64,000 nt of DNA from an uncultured Eggerthella sp. (lineage in GTDB: Bacteria; Actinomycetota; Coriobacteriia; Coriobacteriales; Eggerthellaceae), in the NCBI GenBank assembly GCA_959607715.1, contig CAUHNN010000007.1, forward strand, positions 1 to 64,000, read 5' to 3'. Position 1 is the stretch's first letter; each line of letters starts with the position of its first letter. A program made the position numbers and the translations under genes. Of this stretch, positions 18,118 to 27,400 are shown one piece after another. Below the pieces are notes generated by a model. That model did no database searches, had not been told where the DNA came from, and saw only the letters and a program-made list of their open reading frames with translations.

Positions 18118-18776
18118 ACGGTAATCGAATCTTTCATGGACTCGAACTTCTTGTCTCCGATACCCGATACGTCCTTGATGTCCTCGATGCTCTTGAACGG
18201 TCCGTTCTCTTCGCGATAGGCGATGATCTTCGCAGCCGTTGCCTCGCCTATCCCGTCTATCCCCATCAACTGCTCAGCGTTCGCGCTGTTGATGTTGACC
18301 TTGCCGCCTCGAGCAGACGTCGATGGCGACGACGATGCAGACGAAGAAGAAGGTGCCGCAGCGCTTTTCGAAGCGACCACGACCTGCTCCCCGTCACTCA
18401 GCAACCGAGCAAGATTGACGCTTTCCTGTTGAGCATCCTTGGAAAACCCGCCGGCAGCGTCGACGGCGTCTTTGACGCGGGAACCCTGCGGCATTTCGTA
18501 GAGCCCTGGCTTGGTTACCGCGCCGGTCACATGAACATACAGAAACGTCTCAGCCGATTCCGCGTCCTGACCCTCTTCGGCGTCATCCTGCGATGTGCCT
18601 GCCTGATCACCCGACTCAACGACGATTCCGGGCTGAAATACCGACCCAAGCGCAAAATAACCCGCGACGAGCGCAACGACGACCGCTACCACCCCCAGCC
18701 CGATTACGAGAGGCATCGAGGGGGCCGACAGGCCCCCTTTCGCACGCAGCGAATCCACTTCATCGAGAAATCCCAT
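18114..18776 (-). CDS. comEA: Competence DNA receptor ComEA
   Basis: 220 residues: a cytoplasmic N-terminus, one membrane anchor (residues about 20-47), a Ser/Glu/Asp-rich linker, an SLBB domain (VHVTGAVTKPGLYEMPQGS), a Ser-rich linker, and a C-terminal double helix-hairpin-helix (VNINSANAEQLMGIDGIGE, then VSGIGDKKFESM). This is the standard domain order of ComEA, the surface receptor that binds double-stranded DNA. It is the first gene of comEA-comEC-holA. Confidence 0.92.
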   Translation of the reverse strand: MGFLDEVDSLRAKGGLSAPSMPLVIGLGVVAVVVALVAGYFALGSVFQPGIVVESGDQAGTSQDDAEEGQDAESAETFLYVHVTGAVTKPGLYEMPQGSRVKDAVDAAGGFSKDAQQESVNLARLLSDGEQVVVASKSAAAPSSSSASSSPSTSARGGKVNINSANAEQLMGIDGIGEATAAKIIAYREENGPFKSIEDIKDVSGIGDKKFESMKDSITV

Positions 18777-18851
18777 GTGATCACCCCACCGACCACCTTA
18801 GGAACGACTTCTAAAACGAAACGCAAGGCCAGCGAATACGCTACTGAATAA

Positions 18852-18880
18852 AAAAGCCGAGAGGTCACTCTCGGCTTTTG
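18852..18880. terminator. Bidirectional terminator between thiI and comEA
   Basis: AGCCGAGAG pairs with CTCTCGGCT around a GTCA loop, with an A-run on one side and TTTT on the other. On the minus strand it ends the mihF-gmk-rpoZ-thiI transcript. Confidence 0.85.
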
Positions 18881-18907
18881 AGATAGCAGGTGAACCGCCT
18901 AGGACGA

Positions 18908-20161
18908 CTACTGCTTCACATCATCGCGCTTCTCTCGAGGAGGACGATACGAAGGACAGTCGTAATCATGGTATTCAACCGATTCAACCGCTTCGGCAAC
19001 CCACTGCTCAATAGGCAAATCCCGCTCCGCTTCCTCGACCTTATCCAGGCGCGCATGGGTTTCAGGGTTGCGCGGCATGAACAAGGTGCAGCAATCAGGG
19101 GCATCCTGGGATGAGATCTCGAAGGTGCCGAGCTGTTCAGCATCGTGGATGATCTCGAGCTTGTCGAATCCGACCAAGGGACGATAGATGGGCAGGGAAA
19201 CCGCAGCGTTGGTCGCGAGCATGTTGTCCATCGTTTGTGAGGCAACCTGCCCTAAACTCTCTCCGGTGACGAGGGCCTTGGCCCCCTCCTTGATGGCGAT
19301 CGCCTCGGCGATGCGGAACATAAGGCGGCGGTAGAGGATCACGCGCAGTTCCGGAGGGCACAGCGCCGAGATCTCCCGCTGGTACGTGCCGATGGGTACG
19401 GTGTAGAGACGCGCGAAGCACCCGGTGCGCTCAAGCACCTCGGCGATGTCCTGCACAAGGTATTCGCTTGTCGCCGACGTTTCAGGACGACCAGAGAAAT
19501 GAACGCCGATGCAGGTTGCCCCGCGACGAGCGATACGCCACGTAGCAACGGGAGAGTCGATGCCGGAAGAAAGCAGACACACCGCTTTGCCCGCCGTGCC
19601 GACGGGAAGACCGCCGATGCCGATGACGCTGCGCCCGTAGATATAGGTTCGTCCCTGGATGGCCTCCACCCTGACCTCCACGTCGGGCTGCTTCATCTTG
19701 ACGCGTTTGTCGGGGAAGGCCCGGCAGAGAGCGGCGCCGACGAGTTGATTGAGCTGCATGGAGTCGATGGGGAAATCCGTATGGGCGCGACGTGCCGACA
19801 CCTTGAACGTGTCGAAGTCGCCGGCGTCGGAAAGCGCCTTGGTAGCCGTGTCGTACATCACCTCAAGGTCCTGAGCGCAGCAATACCCGCACGACACACG
19901 AGCGATGCCGGGCACGCCGGCAATGCGGTCGGCGATAGAGCACGCATCCTCGAACGAGGCATCTTCAGGCAAGAACAGGCAGATACGGCCAGAGACGCGG
20001 CGATAGACTGCCTCATCGTGCAAAAGCGCCTTGAGGTTTGCAACAAGGCGCTTTTCGAATTTCGTGCGGTTGTGACCCTTGAGAGCTATTTCGTGATAAT
20101 GAACCAAGCACACGCGCTGAAGCGGAGCCTGGATATCGGCAGACGAAGACTCGAGAACCAT
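18908..20161 (-). CDS. thiI: tRNA 4-thiouridine synthase ThiI
   Basis: 417 residues. An N-terminal ferredoxin-like/THUMP region starts with VHYHEIALKGHNRTKFEKRL; the PP-loop motif LLSSGIDSPVATW lies near residue 190; the AANH domain contains TGESLGQVASQTMDN and RPLVGFDKLEI. There is no C-terminal rhodanese domain, as in many Gram-positive ThiI proteins. It makes s4U8 in tRNA and may supply sulfur for thiamine. The start ATG at 20161 is 6 nt after the rpoZ stop and lacks a clear Shine-Dalgarno, suggesting coupling. Confidence 0.93.
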   Translation of the reverse strand: MVLESSSADIQAPLQRVCLVHYHEIALKGHNRTKFEKRLVANLKALLHDEAVYRRVSGRICLFLPEDASFEDACSIADRIAGVPGIARVSCGYCCAQDLEVMYDTATKALSDAGDFDTFKVSARRAHTDFPIDSMQLNQLVGAALCRAFPDKRVKMKQPDVEVRVEAIQGRTYIYGRSVIGIGGLPVGTAGKAVCLLSSGIDSPVATWRIARRGATCIGVHFSGRPETSATSEYLVQDIAEVLERTGCFARLYTVPIGTYQREISALCPPELRVILYRRLMFRIAEAIAIKEGAKALVTGESLGQVASQTMDNMLATNAAVSLPIYRPLVGFDKLEIIHDAEQLGTFEISSQDAPDCCTLFMPRNPETHARLDKVEEAERDLPIEQWVAEAVESVEYHDYDCPSYRPPREKRDDVKQ

Positions 20162-20167
20162 CGCGGC

Positions 20168-20428
20168 TTAGTGATTGTGGACGTCGATGGTGTCTTCGCT
20201 GAAGGAAACGTCGCCCTTGGCGATTTCGTCGAACGCCAAGGAAAGCGGACGACGGTTGGTCGCGCGGGCGATTTCGACGGCGGTCTGGAGCTGGATGGCG
20301 CGACTGCGCTGACCGCGCATCATCTCGTTGACGTCGTGTGCACGCTTGGAAGCGAGAGCGCACAAAAGGAAGCGATCGTTGTCGGTCTTAGCGAGCAGGT
20401 CGTCGATCTTGGGTTCGATAAGGCTCAT
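20168..20428 (-). CDS. rpoZ: RNA polymerase omega subunit
   Basis: 86 residues with the omega core SLIEPKIDDLLAKTDNDRF, ALASKRAHDVNEMM and RPLSLAFDEIAKGDV. It lies 3 nt after gmk, the usual gmk-rpoZ order. Omega helps assemble and stabilise the beta-prime subunit. Confidence 0.93.
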   Translation of the reverse strand: MSLIEPKIDDLLAKTDNDRFLLCALASKRAHDVNEMMRGQRSRAIQLQTAVEIARATNRRPLSLAFDEIAKGDVSFSEDTIDVHNH

Positions 20429-20431
20429 GGT

Positions 20432-21016
20432 TTATAGAGATCCTCTCGTATCGCAGGCGAACGAATCGATCAGGGAAACAAGTTCCTCCGTCGCTCGTTC
20501 CAGGTCATCGTTCATAACCGTGTTATCATACTCCATTTTTTGGGCAAGCTCCACCTTTGCGGTCTTCATACGCTTCTCGACCACATCATCCGGTTCGGTA
20601 CCGCGCCCCCTGAGCCTTTGCTCGAGGATCTCCATCGAGGGCGGCTCGATGAACACGAGATGGCAGCCGGGCATGACCTCGCGAACCTGGAGAGCGCCTT
20701 GCACATCGATCTCGAGAATGACCTGCTTGCCCTCGGCGATGGCCTTCTCGACCGAAGCGCGAGGTGTACCGTAGTAGTTGCCGTGGACGTGAGCCCACTC
20801 GAGGAAACCACCTTCGTCTACCAAGTCAGTGAAGCGATCGGGATCCATGAAAAAGTAATGGACGCCGTCCTTCTCCCCTTCGCGCGGCTGACGAGTAGTC
20901 GCCGAAACGGATACCCAGGCATCGGGTACCCGTTCGAGAAGACGAGAGACAAGCGTCCCTTTACCGGCGCCCGAGGGCCCCGAGATGACGATGAGATTTC
21001 CCTTGCGTTTAGCCAA
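20432..21016 (-). CDS. gmk: Guanylate kinase
   Basis: 194 residues from a TTG at 21016. P-loop GPSGAGKGTL, TTRQPREGEKDGVHYFF for GMP binding, and EIDVQGALQV are typical of Gmk, which converts GMP to GDP. The TTG start was preferred because it gives normal family length and begins at AKRKGNLIVISGPSG; a TTG at 21079 would add 21 residues translated out of frame through mihF. The start lies 8 nt inside mihF, so translation is probably coupled. Confidence 0.9.
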   Translation of the reverse strand: MAKRKGNLIVISGPSGAGKGTLVSRLLERVPDAWVSVSATTRQPREGEKDGVHYFFMDPDRFTDLVDEGGFLEWAHVHGNYYGTPRASVEKAIAEGKQVILEIDVQGALQVREVMPGCHLVFIEPPSMEILEQRLRGRGTEPDDVVEKRMKTAKVELAQKMEYDNTVMNDDLERATEELVSLIDSFACDTRGSL

Positions 21017-21317
21017 GACGCTCGAGCAGCGCTTTGCGCTGGCGTTCGCCGAGGCCTTTGAGGCGTCGAGATTCCGCAATGTCCAGTTCCTTCATGATCT
21101 TTTCGGCTTTCGCCTTGCCGTAGCCCGGAAGGGTCTCGATCAAAGTGATAGCCTTCATGCGACCAACCACAGGATCGTCCCTCATGTCGAGGACCTGCTG
21201 CAGCGTGAGCGCACCACTCTTCAATTCGTCGCGAACCTGCGCTCGCTTGATTCGAGCCGCCTTGGCCTTCTCCAAAGCCTGCTGACGCTCTTCGGGCGTA
21301 AGTGCCGGAACCGCCAT
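21009..21317 (-). CDS. mihF: Actinobacterial integration host factor (mIHF)
   Basis: 102 residues: ALTPEERQQALEKAKAAR N-terminus, then LVGRMKAITLIETLPGYGKAKAEKIMKEL-like helix-two-turn-helix (here VVGRMKAITLIETLPGYGK) and a basic tail. The family is an essential nucleoid protein that bends DNA in mycobacteria and Streptomyces, and mihF-gmk-rpoZ is the conserved actinobacterial order. It is a strong marker for the phylum. GGAGGGA precedes the ATG. Confidence 0.93.
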   Translation of the reverse strand: MAVPALTPEERQQALEKAKAARIKRAQVRDELKSGALTLQQVLDMRDDPVVGRMKAITLIETLPGYGKAKAEKIMKELDIAESRRLKGLGERQRKALLERLG

Positions 21318-21380
21318 GGTTCCCTCCTTCTTCTTTCGTCCCCTCTAAATACGGGGACTCGTCCTTCCTTCGCTGATCCC

Positions 21381-21408
21381 ATACTACACAGAAAGAGGTT
21401 TTACACAA
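21381..21408 (-). promoter_or_regulatory. Promoter of mihF-gmk-rpoZ-thiI
   Basis: On the minus strand TTGTGT (21408-21403), a 16-bp spacer and TAGTAT (21386-21381) resemble a sigma-70-type promoter about 64 nt before the mihF ATG. No strong terminator was seen between this and the end of the pyr operon, so some read-through is possible. Confidence 0.6.
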
Positions 21409-21557
21409 TCCCCTAAAAATGTATATGAGGTCAAGATGACACTTTTGATGTACTTGACGTGCAAAAACAAGGAGAATTCGCGAAGTTGAACAATAAAAGA
21501 CAGAGGAAATAGCCTTCTTATTCAAATACCATTTGATAACGGTACGCCGAAGAGCCC

Positions 21558-22013
21558 CTACAGAAGCGACAACACGGGAACCCCTTCGACGTCTTCGACG
21601 TCGGCACCCGCGATGCACAAAACCGCAAGGGGCGTTGCCTGAGAGGCGCGAAGAAGGTCGAGCAGCGCCGAGGCGAGGGCGGCGTCGAAATGATCGAGCA
21701 CGACAAGCGCGCGCTCCTTCTGCTTGATCTCGGTATCGCTCGGCAAGGCGGCTTTCGCTCCGTCTACGTCTGCATACAGAAAACGCGTCCAAGAAGCGAG
21801 AGCGGCCGAATACCCGAAGTACGACGCTTCACCCGCAGGCGAGAGCACGAGCGCCGGCTTCTTGCCGGGATCGATCTTCTGAAGAAGCTCGACGGCAAGG
21901 CGATTGGCGACGATCGGGTCCTGCATCAGAGCGCGGGCCTTCACGGAAGGCTCCCCTTCCCCACCGAACGCCTCAAGCTGGGAAAGGGCTTCTTTGATTT
22001 CTGCGTTGTTCAT
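21558..22013 (-). CDS. Degenerate orotate-phosphoribosyltransferase-like protein
   Basis: 151 residues. The order of segments parallels PyrE: a helix region with ALMQDPIVANRLAVELL, a strand ALVLSPAGEASYFGYSAAL (compare the PyrE G-x-x-x-G-Y segment), ERALVVLDHFDAALASALLDLL where PyrE has its PRPP-binding VVxDVxTTGGS loop, and a C-terminal GVPVLSLL like the PyrE end. The acidic-TTG PRPP loop is replaced by DHFDAALAS, and the N-terminal substrate segment is missing, so classic catalysis is unlikely. It overlaps pyrF by 1 nt as last gene of the pyr operon. A non-catalytic partner or regulatory role is inference; family assignment rests on my alignment by eye. Confidence 0.6.
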   Translation of the reverse strand: MNNAEIKEALSQLEAFGGEGEPSVKARALMQDPIVANRLAVELLQKIDPGKKPALVLSPAGEASYFGYSAALASWTRFLYADVDGAKAALPSDTEIKQKERALVVLDHFDAALASALLDLLRASQATPLAVLCIAGADVEDVEGVPVLSLL

Positions 22014-22732
22014 TAGTTGAGCTCCTTGATGATCGCATCGAATGCAGCAGCGGGATCGGCGGCGCCGGTGATGGGACGACCGATGACAAGATGGGAAGCA
22101 CCGTTATCGAACGCCTCGCGCGGCGTCGCGACGCGCGTCTGGTCCCCCAAATCAGCCCCTGCCGGGCGAACGCCGGGCGTGACGATATAGGCTTCGGGAC
22201 CAAGAACCTCGCGCAGCATGGCAGCCTCGCGCGGAGACGCCACCACGCCGGACAATCCGGCGATCTGCGTCTGCTTCGCCAGTTCGCGCACTTGCGTTTC
22301 GATAGGACGCTCGACGCCCGTGGAGGCAAGATCCTCGGGGCTCATGCTCGTGAGAACGGTGATGCCGAGGGAAATGGGCTCCTGTTCGGTCCAACGAGCC
22401 TCCGCAAGGCCCTCCTTTGCGGCCTGCATCATCTTGACGCCGCCGACGGCATGCATCGTAACCATATCGGCGCCCGCCTCCGCAGCCGCCTTGGTCGCTC
22501 CGCGAACCTGATGGGGGATATCATGGAATTTCAGGTCGAGAAAGACCTTGAATCCACGCTTCTGCAGAGCGTTTATGAAATAAGGGCCTTCTTGATAGAA
22601 CAGCGTCATGCCGACCTTGAGCCATGCGGCCTTGCCTGAGAGCATGTCGGCCAGCTCAAGCGCTCGGCCGCGGTCGCAGTCAAGCGCGACGATGACGCGA
22701 TCGCGCTCGGGTATGGAAGTGAAATCTAGCAT
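22013..22732 (-). CDS. pyrF: Orotidine 5'-phosphate decarboxylase
   Basis: 239 residues. VIVALDCDRGRALELAD, WLKVGMTLFY, and FLDLKFHDIPHQVRGA with the catalytic Lys-Asp array identify OMP decarboxylase, which makes UMP. GVRPAG near the C-terminus is the phosphate-binding motif. It overlaps pyrD by 7 nt. Confidence 0.95.
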   Translation of the reverse strand: MLDFTSIPERDRVIVALDCDRGRALELADMLSGKAAWLKVGMTLFYQEGPYFINALQKRGFKVFLDLKFHDIPHQVRGATKAAAEAGADMVTMHAVGGVKMMQAAKEGLAEARWTEQEPISLGITVLTSMSPEDLASTGVERPIETQVRELAKQTQIAGLSGVVASPREAAMLREVLGPEAYIVTPGVRPAGADLGDQTRVATPREAFDNGASHLVIGRPITGAADPAAAFDAIIKELN

Positions 22733-23640
22733 TCGAGTGCTCCAATCAGATCACGTACGTTCACGACGCCCATCTCTTCGCAATAGGCCTCGATTCCGGC
22801 AATAACGTCTTCGGTGGCGTGCGGATTAGAGAAGTTCGCCGTGCCGACGGCGACGGCGGTCGCCCCGGCGAGCATGAACTCTACCGCATCGAGTCCGCTC
22901 TGGATACCTCCCATACCGAGGATGGGCACCTTGACGGCGTTATGGACCTGCCAAACCATGCGCAGCGCGACCGGTTTGACCGCAGGACCCGAAAGACCGC
23001 CCACGACACGGGAAAGAAGCGGGCGTTTACGGTACGGATCGATCGCCATGCCGATGAGCGTGTTGATGAGGGACAAGGCATCGGCGCCGGCATCTTCACA
23101 CGCTTTCGCGACGGGGACGATGTCCGTGACGTTCGGCGAGAGCTTGACGATGAGGGGGCGCGTAGCGCGGGCGCGACACGCTTTCACGACCGACGCCGCC
23201 ATAGCGGGCTCGGTACCGAACGCCAGACCACCCGAGTCGACGTTGGGACACGAGATGTTGACCTCGTAGGCGTGAACCAAAGGGCTCTCCTCGAGGGACT
23301 CGATGACCGCCGCGTATTCTTCCACGCTGTGACCCGATACATTGACGATCGTGGTAGCCCCCCGCTCGTCAAGCCAGGGAAGGTCGCGCTGCTTGAGAAC
23401 CTCGACGCCCGGATTCTGAAGTCCGATGGAATTGAGCATCCCGGAGGGGGTTTCGGCGATACGGGGCGCATCGTTGCCCGGCCACCCGTTGAGCGAGACC
23501 CCCTTCGTCGTAACCGCGCCCAACGCCGCCACGTCGATGAAATCAGAGTACTCACGCCCTGACGCGAATGTGCCGGACGCGGTGGTGACCGGATTCTTCA
23601 TCTCCAGGCCACCGAGATTGACGGAAAGATCGACTCCCAT
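22726..23640 (-). CDS. pyrD: Dihydroorotate dehydrogenase, class 1B catalytic subunit
   Basis: 304 residues. NPVTTASGTFASGREY start region, NISCPNVDSGG with the catalytic Cys of class 1B enzymes, VKLSPNVTD, and C-terminal GMGGIQSG and AVAVGTANF for FMN binding. Class 1B pairs with PyrK and uses NAD+ rather than quinone. PyrK is encoded just upstream with touching stop and start codons, fitting the heterotetramer. Confidence 0.95.
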   Translation of the reverse strand: MGVDLSVNLGGLEMKNPVTTASGTFASGREYSDFIDVAALGAVTTKGVSLNGWPGNDAPRIAETPSGMLNSIGLQNPGVEVLKQRDLPWLDERGATTIVNVSGHSVEEYAAVIESLEESPLVHAYEVNISCPNVDSGGLAFGTEPAMAASVVKACRARATRPLIVKLSPNVTDIVPVAKACEDAGADALSLINTLIGMAIDPYRKRPLLSRVVGGLSGPAVKPVALRMVWQVHNAVKVPILGMGGIQSGLDAVEFMLAGATAVAVGTANFSNPHATEDVIAGIEAYCEEMGVVNVRDLIGALEC

Positions 23641-24422
23641 TACCAGATCACCTCAGCTGCATTGAACACAGGGCCGTCGACGCAGGAACGACGTCGGCCG
23701 TTGACCGTCTCGACTATGCACGACAAGCAAGCTCCGATGCCGCACGCCATCCTCTTCTCGAGGGAAACGAAGGTGGGGATGCCCGCATCGAGCGTCAAAG
23801 ACGACACGATGCGCATCATCGGCTCAGGGCCGCAGCATGCGGCGTAGTCGAAGGATTCACGAGAGAGAAGGTCTGAGACGATATCGGTGCAGAACCCTGC
23901 ATGCCCGCGAGACCCGTCGTCGGTCGAGATAAGGGGCTCGTGGCCGAGAAGAGCGGTGTAGGCAGGCTCGGTCGCTAAGGCTTCGGCGCTTTGGGCGCCG
24001 AGCACGACCGTGACGTCGATACCGCGCGCGATCAATTCCTCGGCGTGGAGGAACAGCGGCGCACCGCCCACGCCACCGGCGACGAGCAGCGCGCGCTTCG
24101 TGCCTTCAGGCACAGCCCATCCGTGGCCTATCGGCCCCATCACGTCGAGAACCTCCCCCGCCTCGAGAGTGGTCATATGGCGGGATCCGAAGCCGACGAC
24201 CTGATAGAGGATGGTCATAACCTTGCCGTCGTCGGAAACCTTGAAGACGGAAAAGGGCCGGCGAAGAATATGGCTCTCCATGCGGGGAATGCGAATATGG
24301 ACGAATTGACCCGGCTCAAGGCGCGAAGCGATTTCGTCAACCTCGACGTCGAGGAACCACAGGCGATCGGTGACGCGTCGGTTGGCGACGACGCGACCGG
24401 CTCGCTCCAAGACAGTACCCAT
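23640..24422 (-). CDS. pyrK: Dihydroorotate dehydrogenase electron-transfer subunit PyrK
   Basis: 260 residues from ATG 24422, preceded by GGAGGAG; an ATG at 24440 inside carB would add six residues. An FAD-binding beta-barrel (RRPFSVFKV), an NAD-binding fold (ALLVAGGVGGAPLF), and the C-terminal 2Fe-2S cysteines CGIGACLSC plus a last Cys (RRSCVDGP) are visible. PyrK passes electrons from the PyrD FMN to NAD+. Confidence 0.94.
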   Translation of the reverse strand: MGTVLERAGRVVANRRVTDRLWFLDVEVDEIASRLEPGQFVHIRIPRMESHILRRPFSVFKVSDDGKVMTILYQVVGFGSRHMTTLEAGEVLDVMGPIGHGWAVPEGTKRALLVAGGVGGAPLFLHAEELIARGIDVTVVLGAQSAEALATEPAYTALLGHEPLISTDDGSRGHAGFCTDIVSDLLSRESFDYAACCGPEPMMRIVSSLTLDAGIPTFVSLEKRMACGIGACLSCIVETVNGRRRSCVDGPVFNAAEVIW

Positions 24423-24424
24423 GG

Positions 24425-27400
24425 CTAGTTCTCCTCCCATTGCTCAAGATCCTGTAAAGCGATGATGGGCAGGCTCTGTTCCCGAAGGTTCTCGATCGCC
24501 GAAACGAATGCCTGCGTACCTGCGAGCGTGGTGACGTAGCACAGGTTATGGCGGACCGCCATCGAACGAAGATGATAGCCGTCAGAGCGCGTCTCCTGAC
24601 CGAAGGGGGTGTTGATCAGCAGATCGATCTTCCCATCGTTGATCATCGTTGCGATATTCGGTTCGGGATCGCCCACGCGCCCGATAACGCGACACGGAAT
24701 GCTCGCCGCTTCGAGCGCGCGGGCCGTGCCCGTCGTGCAGACGAGATCGAAGCCCATGCGCACGAGGTCGCGCGCCAGCGGAAGAACGGCGCGCTTGTCG
24801 CGATCGCACACGGAAAGGAAACATGTTCCCTCGCGAGGCAGCTCCATGGATGCAGCCGACTGGGTCTTTGCGTAGGCCGAGGGGAAATTGTAGGCGATGC
24901 CCATGACTTCACCGGTTGACTTCATCTCAGGGCCCAGAACGACGTCGGCACCGGGGAAGCGTCCGAACGGCATGACGGCTTCCTTCACGCAGAAATGGCG
25001 TTGACGGCGCTCGTCATCGGGAAGGTTGAAGGAGGAGATCTTCTCCCCCGCCATGATGCGAGCGGCAAGCTTGGCCAGGGGAACACCTGTCGCCTTGGAG
25101 ACGAACGGCACCGTGCGCGACGCACGGGGGTTGGCCTCGATGACGTAGACGACCATGTCCTTGATGGCGAACTGGATGTTGATCAGGCCGACGACGCCGA
25201 GACGCTTGGCGAGACGGCGCGTGATGCTTCGAAGCTGGGAAACCTGCGCCTCGGAAAGCGTGAACGGCGGGATGCAGCAGGCCGAGTCGCCCGAATGGAC
25301 GCCCGCTTCCTCGATGTGCTCGAGAACGCCGCCGATGTACACGTCGTCTCCATCGCACAAGGCGTCCACGTCGCACTCGATGGCGCCTTCAAGGAATCTG
25401 TCGAGGTAGACCGGATGATCTGGCGTGATGCGCGCCGCTTCGGCCATGTATTTCTCGAGGTACTTCGCGTCGTAGGCGATCACCATGCCGCGTCCTCCGA
25501 GAACGTAGCTCGGGCGAACGAGCAGCGGGAAACCGATGCGATCGGCGACGCGACACGCCTCCTCGAAGGACGAGGCCATGCCGGCAGCGGGATACGTGAT
25601 GGAGAGCTCGTCGAGAATAGCGGAGAAGCGGTCGCGGTCCTCAGCGAGATCGATGGCCTCGGGCTTGGTGCCCATGACGCGCACGCCGGCTTCCTCGAGG
25701 GCACGGGCCAGCTTGAGCGGGGTTTGACCACCGAGGGTGACCACAACGCCATCGGGTTTTTCGATGTCGACGATGTCCATGACGTCTTCGTAAGTCAAAG
25801 GCTCGAAGTACAGGCGATCGGACGTATCGTAGTCGGTCGAGACCGTCTCGGGGTTGCAGTTGACCATGATGGTTTCGTAACCGGCGTCGTGCAGAGCGTA
25901 GCTTGCGTGGACGCAGCAGTAGTCGAATTCAATGCCCTGGCCAATACGGTTCGGGCCGGCGCCGAGGATCATCGCGCGGCGACGAGGCCCGTGGTGCACC
26001 TCGGTCGCACCCTGTTCGTAGGTCTTGTAGTGGTATTCCGTGCGGCTTTCGAATTCGGCTGCGCACGTATCGACCGTCTTGAACACGGGGACGACGCCAA
26101 GGGCCTTGCGATAGGCGCGAACCGAAAGCTCGTCCGAACCGGTAAGGTAGGCTATCTGGGCGTCGGAGATGCCGTAACGCTTGGCCACCCACATGTCCTC
26201 GGCATCGAGTTCGTCAAGCGAGCACAGGGATACCGCGCGCTCGACCTCGACGATATCCTTCAATCGAGACAGGAACCAACGATCGACCTTGCACGCCTCG
26301 AAGACGTCCTCGACGCTCCATCCTCGGCGGAAGGCCTCGGCCAAATAGAAGACGCGCTGCTCGGTCGGTCGGGAAACGCCAGCGGCGAAGTTCTCCTCAT
26401 CGAAAGCGTCTTTGCCATCGGCGCCCAGGCCAAAGCGGCCGTTCTCAAGGGAGCGCATCGCCTTGCCGAAGGCCTCTTCGAAAGTGCGGCCGATAGCCAT
26501 GATCTCACCGACGGCCTTCATGCGCGTGGAAAGCGTCGCATCGGTGCCCTTGAACTTCTCGAACGCAAAACGCGGGACCTTGACGACGCAGTAGTCGATC
26601 GACGGCTCGAAGCAGGCAGGGGTAGCCTTGGTGATGTCGTTGGTGATCTCGTCGAGGGTGTACCCGACGGCGAGCTTCGCGGCCGCCTTGGCGATCGGGA
26701 AGCCGGTAGCCTTCGACGCGAGCGCGGAAGAGCGCGAGACGCGCGGGTTCATCTCGATGACGATTAGGCGCCCGTTTTCGGGGTTAAGCGCGAACTGAAC
26801 GTTCGAGCCGCCTGTCTCGACGCCGATTTTCTCGAGGATGGCAAGAGAGGCGACGCGCATGCGCTGGTACTCGACGTCGCTCAGCGTCTGGGCCGGGGCA
26901 ACGGTGATGGAGTCGCCGGTGTGAACGCCCATGGGGTCGAAATTCTCGATGGAGCAGATGATGATACCGTTGCCCGCTCGATCGCGCATGACCTCCATCT
27001 CGTATTCTTTCCAGCCCTCGATGCTCTCCTCAACGAGCACCTCGGAAGCGGGCGAAAGCTCAATGCCCTGGGAAACGATCGAGACGAGCTCGGACTCGTC
27101 GTGGGCGATGCCGCCGCCGGCTCCGCCCAAGGTGAACGAAGGGCGGATGACGAGAGGATAGCCAAGCGAATCGGCAAGGCCCAAGGCATCGTCGACCGAA
27201 TAGGCGTAACCGCTGCGGGCCACCTCGAGGCCGATCTCGGCCATGGCCTCGTTGAATTGCTTTCGGTCCTCGCCTCGTTCGATGGCGGCGAGGTCGCAAC
27301 CGATCATCTCGACGCCGTACTTATCGAGAACGCCTGCACGGGCGAGTTCCACCGCCGCGTTGAGGCCGGTCTGCCCACCGAGCGTAGGAAGAAGCGCGTC

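Noticed and set aside
24995..26767. A 590-codon open frame antisense to carB
   Set aside because: The carB reading is certain and this frame is Asp/Glu/Arg-biased with no domain.
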